12,449 nucleotides of DNA, taken from NCBI GenBank assembly GCA_034408745.1, contig JAWXCM010000048.1:1-12449 (forward strand). The letters run 5' to 3'. The notes beneath the pieces were generated by a model, which was not told the origin of the DNA, ran no database searches, and saw only the letters and a list, made by a program, of their open reading frames with translations. Of the stretch, positions 5,751-12,449 are shown piece after piece. Position 1 is the stretch's first letter, and each line of letters begins with the position of its first letter. Made by a program: the position numbers and the translations under genes. Source of the stretch: JAWXCM01 sp034408745. Its GTDB lineage: Bacteria > Acidobacteriota > Terriglobia > Bryobacterales > Bryobacteraceae.

Positions 5751-8700
5751 TTGGACGTGGTCCAAATCGCCAGTTCGCGCCGCACTTCCTCGATCCGAAG
5801 CGGTTTGGTGAGATAGCTGTTCATGCCCGAGGCGAATGCGCGGTCCCGGCTTCCCGAGAACGCGTCGGCGGTCATGGCCACAATCGGCAAACCCGACCGC
5901 TCCGGCATCTGCCGGATGCGCCGGGTGGTCTCATACCCGTCGAGGTCGGGCATCATGCAGTCCATGAACACCACGCGGTACGTCCGTGTGGCGTCCGCAA
6001 GGGCCAGCAGCGCCTCGCTGCCGCTGTTCACCACATGCACCCTGCAACCCAGCAGCGTGAGCATCTTACGAGCCACCAGCTGGTTGACACGGTTGTCCTC
6101 CACCACCAGCACTTCCGGCGAATCGACCAGCGCGTCGCCATTGTCTTCGACCTCGGCTGGAGCATTCACCGGAGGCATGTTCGCCTCCCGGACCTGCACG
6201 TCGAAATCGAACGTGCTGCCCTTGCCGACCTCGGATTCCACGCGGATATCCCCGTGCATGGCCCGAACAATACGGAGACTGATACTCAGGCCAAGCCCGC
6301 TGCCGCCGAACCGCCTGGTGGTGCTGCTGGATGCATGCGTAAACGGCTCGAACAGGTGCGGCAGCGCCTCCGGAGGAATACCGATTCCGGTATCGGAGAC
6401 ACGGAAGCGAAGCCGCCAGTGCCCGTCGCCCTCCGCTTCGGCGCCCATCGCCAGTTCCACCACACCCTGCTGCGAAAACTTGACTGCATTACTCAGCAGG
6501 TTCAGAATCACCTGCCGAAGCCGTGTGCCATCCACATAGACCGATTCGGGCACACCGGGTTCGATGCAGGTGCGGATTTCCAGATTCTTCCGGGCTGCCT
6601 GCATGCTGACCACGGCGAGCGCGCGTTCCACCAGACTGGCCGGTGACCACACCGACTCTTCCAGATCCAGCCGGCCCGCCTCAATCCGCGTCAGATCCAG
6701 AACATTATTGACAATCCCGAGCAGCGCCTCGCCACAGGATTCGATCGTCTGCAGCGCCTGCACATGCTCGTCCTCACTGCGAAACGTGTGCCACAGACTG
6801 GTCATCGCCAGAATGCCATTCAGCGGGGTGCGAATCTCATGGCTGATAAACGACAGGAAGTTGCTCTTGGCCCGGTCAGCCTGCTCCAGCCGTGTTCGAG
6901 CCTGTTCCAACTCGCGGGTCCTCTCCTCAACCATGCGCGTCAGTTCGGCGCGACGGCTGGCCGCCGCGTTCAGCCGGACTCGCACAAACAGCAGCACCGC
7001 GGCCAGTCCCACGCACACGCAAAGCAGCCGGAACCAGAGCGTTTCGTAAATTGTGGGAGCTATATCCAGCGGAACCGGCTCGCGAGCCTCCACCCAGTCG
7101 CTGTCCTGGTTGCGCACCGCGACGCGAAACCTGTAGCTGCCCGGCGGGAGGTTGGTGTAGAAAGCGGAACGCCTGGAGCTCACCACCACCCAGTCGCTGT
7201 CGAACGGCTCCAGCTTGTACCGAAATCGCATGACCCCAGCTCCGGAAAGCATGGGCGCCGTGAACTGAATTTCCACGTTGCGCGGGCTGTCATCGCCCAG
7301 GCGCACACTCTCCACCATGGGACTTACATCCACGGCACGCAGCCGCCGGTTGAGGTCCAGCACGGAAACGCCCTTCAGCGTCGGCACCCAGAGGCGTCCC
7401 GCGGCGGTGATATGTGCAGCCGGCTGAATCCCACCGGTACAGCTGTCGGTGCCCATCCCGTCAGCCTGGCCGAGGCGAAACACGCTCACCTCGCGAGCCG
7501 TGCCATCCCGCACACGGTCGAAATCCGCCTGTGGAACACGGAATAGTCCGTTGGCTGTGGTCAGCCAGAGGAAGCCGAAGCGGTCCGGCAGCGCCGAATA
7601 AATATCAGGGTCGCCGAGCCCCTGAGCAGTCCCGTAGCAACGAAAGTTCTCACCTTCCAGACGGCAAACCCCACCGCCCTGCGTCGCCGCCCAGACAGTG
7701 CCGTCGGCCCCGTGGGTGACGGAGCGGATGCTGGCGGTGAGCAGGCCCTGAGACGCGCCAAAGACCGTCATCTCTCCGCCCCGGAGCCGTACAATGCCCT
7801 TGGATGTCGCAGCCCAGATTGTGCCTTCCTTCCCCTGGGAAACCGATCGGGTGGAGTTGGCGGGCAGGCCCTCCGCCTTCGTATACCGGCGCACAACCGT
7901 CTGGCCCTGGACCACCAGCATCCCCCTGGCGTTACTCAGCCACAGCTGGTTGTCCCGGTCGACAAACACGTGGTTCAGGTTTGCGCCGAGCGCCTCGGGA
8001 ATATCCAGCTTTACGGCCCGGTCACCGCGAATCTTCCAGATACCCCGCCCCGGCGTACCGGCGTAAACCGTGCCGTCCGGCGCCGATGCCACGGTCGTCA
8101 CGACGCCAGGTGGCAGCCCCTCCGCTTCAGTAAAATGGCGTACCCGTCCGGCACGCACGTAAGCCAACCCACCGTCGGTCCCGATCCAGACCGTTCCGTC
8201 AATCGACTCGGCCACCGCCCACGCGAGCGCGTGCGGCAGTCCATCGGCTGTCGTCAGATTGTGGATCAGATGCCGTCTCAGCCGATGCAGCCCGGTGCCG
8301 CGCGACCCGGCCCAGATATTCCCCTCCCTGTCCTCAAAAATGCTGGTGACCTGGACACCCTCCCCGAGGTCCTGAGCAGGCTGGCTGACCACCGAGTTCG
8401 ACACCAGGTACAGACCGCGATCCCACGTGCCCACCCAAAGGTTGCCAGTCTGGTCGCGGCGCAGAGCCATGACGATGTTGCCAAGCTCCCGGGAGAAGAT
8501 CCGCCGCGCCTTTGAATCCGCGTCGACAGCCCACAGGCCGTTGCCGTCTGTCCCGACAAGAATCTGGCCGTTGCCCAGCTCCATCACTGACATCACGGAC
8601 TGGCCAGGAAGAATCGCGGGAGGCACGGGACTGCCCGGCGACGCGCCTGGAGGAATGCGAAACAAACCCATTTTGCTGGCGGCCCACACCGACCCGTCGG

Positions 8701-9199
8701 CCCCCACCACCGCTTTGTTCACATACACATCCGGCAGAAACTGGACCGCTTTCGCCGGGGACCCGCCAACCCGAAACAAACCGAGTTCGGTCGCAGCCCA
8801 GATATAACCGTCCCGGTCCGTGGCAATTCCCCGAATCGAGCTGACGCCCGGCTTCACATCAACAGAGGTCAGTTCCGAGCCTTTGAGCCGGAACAATCCG
8901 CTGAGCGTACCAACCACCAGCTGGCCTGAGCGGTCCGTGGCGACTGCTGTAATCTGCGTGGACACGAGCTTCGCCCCCGCAACCCGTACAATTCGACTAC
9001 CGTCATAGCGGGCGAGCGCGTTCGTCATGCCGATCCACAGATAGCCGTCCGGAGTCTGCGCGAGGCCTCGCACGACGTCATGCGGCAAACCCTCGGCGCT
9101 CTGCCACGTGTCGTGCCGAAAACTGGTGGAATCGGACCCGTGCGGAAGGGCAAACGACAGGCTCGCGACCAAAAACAGTACTGCCGTGCGAATGGTCAC
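5747..9199 (-). CDS. Hybrid sensor kinase with Reg_prop double propeller, Y_Y_Y, HisKA, HATPase and receiver
   Basis: An 1150-residue one-protein two-component sensor. Residues 1-22 are a signal peptide. About 14 Reg_prop-type blades (DGxIWAGTxxGLxRL-like) begin near 50, 90, 129, 167, 209, 250, 291, 334, 374, 415, 457, 498, 540 and 600, consistent with two seven-bladed propellers. A Y_Y_Y domain follows at about 640-712, then one membrane helix (721-741) and a coiled coil (745-777). HisKA carries SHEIRTPLNG with phospho-acceptor His787. The HATPase has N900/N904, DTGIGIP (936-942) and GGSGLGLS (965-972). The receiver is at 1029-1146 with Asp1080 and Lys1132. The plan matches Bacteroides hybrid two-component systems, where the periplasmic half binds carbohydrate, but no AraC-type output domain follows. 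The output must pass through another protein. The start is GTG with a weak ribosome site; no in-frame alternative lies upstream. Confidence 0.95.
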   Translation of the reverse strand: MTIRTAVLFLVASLSFALPHGSDSTSFRHDTWQSAEGLPHDVVRGLAQTPDGYLWIGMTNALARYDGSRIVRVAGAKLVSTQITAVATDRSGQLVVGTLSGLFRLKGSELTSVDVKPGVSSIRGIATDRDGYIWAATELGLFRVGGSPAKAVQFLPDVYVNKAVVGADGSVWAASKMGLFRIPPGASPGSPVPPAILPGQSVMSVMELGNGQILVGTDGNGLWAVDADSKARRIFSRELGNIVMALRRDQTGNLWVGTWDRGLYLVSNSVVSQPAQDLGEGVQVTSIFEDREGNIWAGSRGTGLHRLRRHLIHNLTTADGLPHALAWAVAESIDGTVWIGTDGGLAYVRAGRVRHFTEAEGLPPGVVTTVASAPDGTVYAGTPGRGIWKIRGDRAVKLDIPEALGANLNHVFVDRDNQLWLSNARGMLVVQGQTVVRRYTKAEGLPANSTRSVSQGKEGTIWAATSKGIVRLRGGEMTVFGASQGLLTASIRSVTHGADGTVWAATQGGGVCRLEGENFRCYGTAQGLGDPDIYSALPDRFGFLWLTTANGLFRVPQADFDRVRDGTAREVSVFRLGQADGMGTDSCTGGIQPAAHITAAGRLWVPTLKGVSVLDLNRRLRAVDVSPMVESVRLGDDSPRNVEIQFTAPMLSGAGVMRFRYKLEPFDSDWVVVSSRRSAFYTNLPPGSYRFRVAVRNQDSDWVEAREPVPLDIAPTIYETLWFRLLCVCVGLAAVLLFVRVRLNAAASRRAELTRMVEERTRELEQARTRLEQADRAKSNFLSFISHEIRTPLNGILAMTSLWHTFRSEDEHVQALQTIESCGEALLGIVNNVLDLTRIEAGRLDLEESVWSPASLVERALAVVSMQAARKNLEIRTCIEPGVPESVYVDGTRLRQVILNLLSNAVKFSQQGVVELAMGAEAEGDGHWRLRFRVSDTGIGIPPEALPHLFEPFTHASSSTTRRFGGSGLGLSISLRIVRAMHGDIRVESEVGKGSTFDFDVQVREANMPPVNAPAEVEDNGDALVDSPEVLVVEDNRVNQLVARKMLTLLGCRVHVVNSGSEALLALADATRTYRVVFMDCMMPDLDGYETTRRIRQMPERSGLPIVAMTADAFSGSRDRAFASGMNSYLTKPLRIEEVRRELAIWTTSN

Positions 9200-9204
9200 G
9201 TTAG

Positions 9205-9247
9205 TTTACTTTCGACTCGTAAATCACGATACTTTACGACAATCGTG
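9205..9247 (+). promoter_or_regulatory. Divergent promoter region with GTAAA elements and an inverted repeat
   Basis: The 103-bp gap between the kinase (start 9199, minus) and the secreted protein (start 9303, plus) holds TTTAC-N9-GTAAA (9205-9223), a further TTTAC at 9233-9237, and an inverted repeat CACGAT-N11-ATCGTG (9225-9247). A weak plus-strand promoter can be drawn: TTTACT (9205-9210), a 17-base spacer, then GATACT (9228-9233), which puts the start of RNA near 9240. The arrangement suggests a bound regulator serving both genes. The repeats are seen; their function is inferred. Confidence 0.35.
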
Positions 9248-9302
9248 GAACTTCCCCGCGCCCGGCGCCGAATACCATTCGGAAAGCGAGTTACATAAGC
9301 TC

Positions 9303-10277
9303 ATGCGAACAAACCTCTTCGTGACCTCCATTCTTGCATCCGGCCTGGCCTTTGCACAGTCCGATGTAATCCAGCTCCGCGTTCCGGCGCCGGCCGACTC
9401 TGCCCTGCCCCGGACCGTTTTCTTCAGCCCTGCCGCGGAATCCAGCGCCGGCAACGTCGAGTTCGTACGCAGCGAGTTCGGCGCTGCGGCAACCGTAAAA
9501 GGCGCGCCTTACACCGCCGAAGCTACCACCGAATCCGTGCAGGAGTTGCAGGACGGCAACCGCATTGTACACAAAGACACCACCACGGTGGCACGCGACA
9601 GCAAGGGCCGGACGCGACGCGATATGACCCCGGTCCTGCCTGGATTAAGTGGAGCCGATGCACCGAAATTCTCGTTCCTTTTCGACCCAACCACCAACAC
9701 AAGCTACACGTTGAACCATACGAACCGGACGGCCAACAAGTCGTCGGGCCATACGTTCAACATCCAGATCTCGTCCGCGGTCGGCGGTGAGTCCGGCGCA
9801 AAGATCGCGGGCGCCGGTCCAGTAATGGGTGGAATCGTCACCGCCGGACGTTCGGCCACCGTGGTACACAAGAGCGAGCACACGGAAGTGATTGAAGGCG
9901 CCCCTGGTGTCGCGGGCATCAGGATGATGCGCACCGCCGAAGGCGTGGACCGCAACTCCCGTGTCGAAAAGCTCGGCAAACAAAACATGGAAGGCGTCGC
10001 GGTGGAAGGCACCCGCAACGTCACCACCATTCCCGCGGGTCAGATGGGCAACGAACGCCCCATCGAGATTGTGAATGAGCGGTGGTACTCCCCCGAACTC
10101 CAGATGGTAGTGATGTCGAAGCACGTCGACCCCCGGCAGGGCGTCACTACCTACCGCCTCAGTAACGTTCGCCGCGAGGAGCCTGCTGAATCGCTGTTCG
10201 AAATGCCAGCCGGTTACACGCTGGAAACGGTCGACATTCGCGGCCCTAAACTGCGCCAGTTTTCCCCGAAAGAATAG
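9303..10277 (+). CDS. Secreted protein of unknown function (DSxGRTRRD type)
   Basis: A 324-residue exported protein with no enzyme motif that I recognise. The signal peptide is 1-18 with cleavage after AFA. The N-terminal half has NRIVHKDTTTVARDSKGRTRRD (86-107) and FLFDPTTNTSYTLN (125-138). The middle is low in conservation and rich in Gly, Ala, Ser and Thr. The C-terminal half has KLGKQNMEGVAVEGTRNV (223-240), WYSPELQMVVMSKHVDP (261-277) and ESLFEMPAGY (296-305). I recall this two-part pattern from many hypothetical exported proteins of Acidobacteriota; no function is known to me. The frame is open upstream to 9108, but that part lies antisense to the kinase and lacks a signal peptide, so the ATG at 9303 is preferred. 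Transcribed divergently from the propeller kinase, it could be its target or accessory factor. A hairpin follows the TAG. Confidence 0.82.
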   Translation: MRTNLFVTSILASGLAFAQSDVIQLRVPAPADSALPRTVFFSPAAESSAGNVEFVRSEFGAAATVKGAPYTAEATTESVQELQDGNRIVHKDTTTVARDSKGRTRRDMTPVLPGLSGADAPKFSFLFDPTTNTSYTLNHTNRTANKSSGHTFNIQISSAVGGESGAKIAGAGPVMGGIVTAGRSATVVHKSEHTEVIEGAPGVAGIRMMRTAEGVDRNSRVEKLGKQNMEGVAVEGTRNVTTIPAGQMGNERPIEIVNERWYSPELQMVVMSKHVDPRQGVTTYRLSNVRREEPAESLFEMPAGYTLETVDIRGPKLRQFSPKE

Positions 10278-10292
10278 TTCCCCTAACCTTCA

Positions 10293-10328
10293 CACGCCCG
10301 TCGCTCCACCAGGCGGCGGGCGTGACTT
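10293..10328 (+). terminator. GC-rich hairpin, probable terminator
   Basis: CACGCCCGTCGC (10293-10304) pairs with GCGGCGGGCGTG (10313-10324): 12 pairs, one of them G-U, around the loop TCCACCAG. It starts 16 bp after the secreted-protein stop and is followed only by a short TTT, so it is a strong stem with a weak U-tract. The stem is directly visible; terminator function is likely from position. Confidence 0.6.
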
Positions 10329-10373
10329 TGCAATCCTCAACCACAACGGCGCGACACTAAAGACAGAGCCGCC

Positions 10374-11405
10374 ATGCGTACCTCGAATTCTGCCAGCGCA
10401 CTCAAGACCATCGCCAAAGGAGCGGGCGTCGTCACCGCCACCGGACTCGCCGCTGCCGCCGGCTGGACGGCCTGGAGCGCGTTGTTCATCAACCACCGGC
10501 AGAGCGTTCCGCCTGCCATTCGCGCCAACCGCTACGTTACCGCCACGCCCCTTTCCGGGCGCCTTTCCTTTTACGCCGACGAATCGGCCTCCTCGGGCCG
10601 CCCCCTGATCCTGCTCCACAGCATCAACGCCGCCGCATCCAGCTATGAAATGCTGCCGGTGTTTGAACACTTTCGTGGCAAACGGCCGGTGTTCGCCCTG
10701 GATCTGCCAGGCTTCGGGTTCTCCGAGCGCGCCGAGCGCACCTATCACCCCGACATCTACGTGCAGGCCATCCTCGATTTCGTCGATGGAGAGCTTGCCG
10801 GAGCGGATGCCGTGGACATCGTCGCGTTGTCGCTGTCGTCCGAGTTCGCCGCAATCGCCGCGGTGGAACAGCCTGATTTCTTCCACTCGCTGGCCATGAT
10901 TGCCCCGACTGGCTTCCAGAGCACCACACCCAGAGGCTCGGAGCGCGTCCACCGCGCCGTCACCTTCCCCGTCTGGAGCCAGGCGGTGTTCGATCTGCTG
11001 GTTACGCGACCGTCTATTGACTATTTCCTGCAGAAGGCGTTCGCCGGTCAGGTGGACCCCGGGCTCGCCGACTACGCCTTCCTCACGTCGCACCGCCCCG
11101 GCGCCCGCTACGCACCGTTCTACTTCATCGCCGGCAAGCTGTTTACTCCCGATGTCCGCAGCTGGTACTCGGCCATTCAGCAGCCCGTGCTGGCGTTCTG
11201 CGATTTGGGCGACTTCGGCCCGTCCGACCTGCTGCCGCAGTTCTGCCGCGACCACGCAAACTGGGAGATGGCGTGCATCGAAGACACAAAGTCGATGCCG
11301 CACTTTGAGAACCCCGGCCCGACCTTCGAGCGCCTTGAAGCATTCCTCAGTGCAACGGAGGAGCCTCACCAGGTGGCCGCACCGGAGAGCGCAGACACGC
11401 TGTAA
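10374..11405 (+). CDS. Membrane-anchored alpha/beta hydrolase with atypical active-site motifs
   Basis: A 343-residue alpha/beta-hydrolase-fold protein. Residues 11-39 are a hydrophobic Ala-rich segment after a basic start, either a signal anchor or an uncleaved export signal. The fold is marked by PLILLHSINAAASSYE (77-92), RPVFALDLPGFGFSERA (104-120), the elbow VDIVALSLSSEFAA (147-160), a helical cap around 185-260, PVLAFCDLGD (271-280) and SMPHFENPGPTFERLEAFL (307-325). The likely triad is Ser153, Asp277 or Asp280, and His310. Two motifs depart from the family: the usual GxSxG is ALSLS, and the usual HG at the oxyanion loop is HS (82-83). The substrate is unknown. The ATG at 10374 is the first in frame and gives the N-terminal anchor; the hairpin at 10293 separates it from the previous gene. 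The last 59 bp overlap the convergent transporter. Confidence 0.83.
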   Translation: MRTSNSASALKTIAKGAGVVTATGLAAAAGWTAWSALFINHRQSVPPAIRANRYVTATPLSGRLSFYADESASSGRPLILLHSINAAASSYEMLPVFEHFRGKRPVFALDLPGFGFSERAERTYHPDIYVQAILDFVDGELAGADAVDIVALSLSSEFAAIAAVEQPDFFHSLAMIAPTGFQSTTPRGSERVHRAVTFPVWSQAVFDLLVTRPSIDYFLQKAFAGQVDPGLADYAFLTSHRPGARYAPFYFIAGKLFTPDVRSWYSAIQQPVLAFCDLGDFGPSDLLPQFCRDHANWEMACIEDTKSMPHFENPGPTFERLEAFLSATEEPHQVAAPESADTL

Positions 11406-12449
11406 CCACCGCCCCTGCAAGCGACAGCGCCGCCAGAGTCAGGTACACCTGGTTCTTCCCGCCCGCGACGTCGCCCGCAGCCCGGGCCGCGTCCATGATT
11501 CCCGCGAAATAGCCCGGCACCACGAACCCGCACACGCCCCACGCAGTGAACAGCAGTCCGTAGTTCGCCCCCACGCTGCGCGGTCCAAAATAGTCAGCCG
11601 TAAACGACGGCATCAGCGCCAGATACCCGCCGTAGCAAAAGGCGGCCAGGCACAGCCCGACCAGCAGCGGCGCGAACCCCGACGGAGCCCGCAAGAACGC
11701 CACGCATGCCAGAATCGACCCGGCGCACATCCCAAATACCGCCGGCTTTCTGCCGAACCGGTCCGACACGGCACCCCAGCCGATCCGGCCCGCTCCGTTG
11801 AAAATGCTCATCACTCCCAGCGCCGCCCCAGCCGACAGAATCGAACCCGGTCCCGCCATTTGCTTCAACAGCGGCGACGCCTCGCCGATCGCCGTCAAAC
11901 CAACCGACGTTCCGAGGAAGTACAGCAGCCACAGCGCGTAGAACTGCCAGGTGCCGAGCGTGGCCGACGGCGGCAGTTCCCGACCCGCGGTCCGCGACGT
12001 AGGCGGCACCCAGCCCGCCGGCTTCCAGCCCGGGGGAGGAACTCGATAAAACTGCGCCGCACCCGTGACGCCAATGGCAAACATCGCCGCCAGCACGAAA
12101 AAAGTGCGCGGGATCGTCTGAGCGAATGCTGCCGGGTCGGCCCCAATCAGCGCCTCGATCAGGGGGCCAAACAGCAACGGTCCCACCCCGAAGCCCATCA
12201 CAGCGAGCCCGACAATGAACCCTCGCTTGTCCGGAAACCATTTAATGCACATCGCGATGGGAGTCACATAAGCGAAGCCGACTCCGACTCCGGCGATCAG
12301 TCCGTACCCGACAATCAGCCCGGAAAGCGTGTCGGCATTCAGCCCCGCCACAAGACAACCGAGAGCCAGCAGCAGCCCCCCCACAGATGCCACCAGCCGC
12401 GGCCCCACCTTGTCCTGCCACAGGCCCGCGACAATCATGCCCGCCGCGA
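11347..12449 (-). CDS. OFA-type MFS transporter, 5' end outside window
   Basis: The C-terminal 367 or so residues of a major facilitator transporter. The frame stays open past the Met at 12438 to the right edge, so this Met is internal and roughly the first two helices are missing. Visible are GLWQDKVGPR (loop 2-3 motif A, after 12438), a cluster of about five helices, a long cytoplasmic loop around PPPGWKPAGWVPP, then a second helix set with GRIGWGAVSDRFGRK (loop 8-9) and YFGPRSVGANYGLLFTAWG before the penultimate helices. The last phrase and the GWxPAGW loop point to the OFA (oxalate:formate antiporter) group, whose members carry small organic acids. The substrate here is not determined. 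Located in the inner membrane. The stop TGA at 11347 lies inside the 3' end of the alpha/beta hydrolase gene. Confidence 0.92.
   Translation of the reverse strand, partial: AAGMIVAGLWQDKVGPRLVASVGGLLLALGCLVAGLNADTLSGLIVGYGLIAGVGVGFAYVTPIAMCIKWFPDKRGFIVGLAVMGFGVGPLLFGPLIEALIGADPAAFAQTIPRTFFVLAAMFAIGVTGAAQFYRVPPPGWKPAGWVPPTSRTAGRELPPSATLGTWQFYALWLLYFLGTSVGLTAIGEASPLLKQMAGPGSILSAGAALGVMSIFNGAGRIGWGAVSDRFGRKPAVFGMCAGSILACVAFLRAPSGFAPLLVGLCLAAFCYGGYLALMPSFTADYFGPRSVGANYGLLFTAWGVCGFVVPGYFAGIMDAARAAGDVAGGKNQVYLTLAALSLAGAVVTACLRSPVRPPGEAPPLH

Noticed and set aside
9108..9302. Upstream extension of the secreted protein frame
   Set aside because: The extra 65 residues are antisense to the kinase signal peptide, look non-coding, and would bury a clear signal peptide that starts at 9303.
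10290..11420. Minus-strand open frame of 376 codons
   Set aside because: It is antisense to the alpha/beta hydrolase, has no recognisable domain, and is explained by GC-driven lack of stops.
1..12449. CRISPR array, IS element, prophage, toxin-antitoxin or defence module
   Set aside because: No spaced direct-repeat array, transposase, integrase or paired small genes were seen; gene content looks like ordinary chromosome.

Overview
The window reads as chromosomal DNA from a high-GC, non-enteric soil-type bacterium. I infer Acidobacteriota, near the Bryobacter/Solibacter group. The reasons are a giant Reg_prop/Y_Y_Y hybrid sensor kinase, secreted proteins of the DSxGRTRRD type and the DUF5666-like type, a COG3618 amidohydrolase and a CpxRA-like pair, all GC-rich with GTG starts used. 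This is inference from family content; no marker gene is present. No phage, IS element, CRISPR array or defence system was seen.

Layout. (a) 1-334 minus: 5' part of a small secreted DUF5666-like protein, running off the left edge. (b) 463-2494 minus: a CpxR/CpxA-like regulator and kinase, one base apart. The 78-bp divergent gap upstream holds a near-match to a CpxR box (GTAAA-N5-GTTAA). (c) 2573-4516 plus: three co-directional genes. These are a LOG/TIGR00730 protein that lacks its catalytic PGGxGTxxE segment through a clean in-frame internal deletion, a DUF2225-like double-CxxC protein, and a TIM-barrel metal-dependent hydrolase. (d) 4534-4610 minus: tRNA-Val(GAC) with encoded CCA. (e) 4728-5750 plus: YihY/BrkB-type inner membrane protein, whose stop codon interlocks with that of (f) 5747-9199 minus: an 1150-residue hybrid sensor kinase with a two-propeller periplasmic sensor and a C-terminal receiver. 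(g) 9303-10277 plus: a divergently transcribed secreted protein of unknown function, ending at a strong GC hairpin. (h) 10374-11405 plus: a membrane-anchored alpha/beta hydrolase with an unusual nucleophile elbow. Its 3' end overlaps by 59 bp (i) 11347-12449 minus: an OFA-type MFS transporter cut by the right edge.

Working together. Two envelope-sensing systems dominate. The CpxRA-like pair probably controls itself. The kinase at 5747-9199 shares a repeat-rich divergent promoter region with the secreted protein at 9303, which makes that protein a candidate target or partner. The LOG/DUF2225/amidohydrolase run is probably one transcript, but nothing seen links the three functions.

The features most worth a second look are the internally deleted LOG gene, the putative Cpx-like box, the divergent promoter with several GTAAA elements, and the hydrolase with altered active-site motifs. 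I found no convincing previously undescribed multi-gene system.
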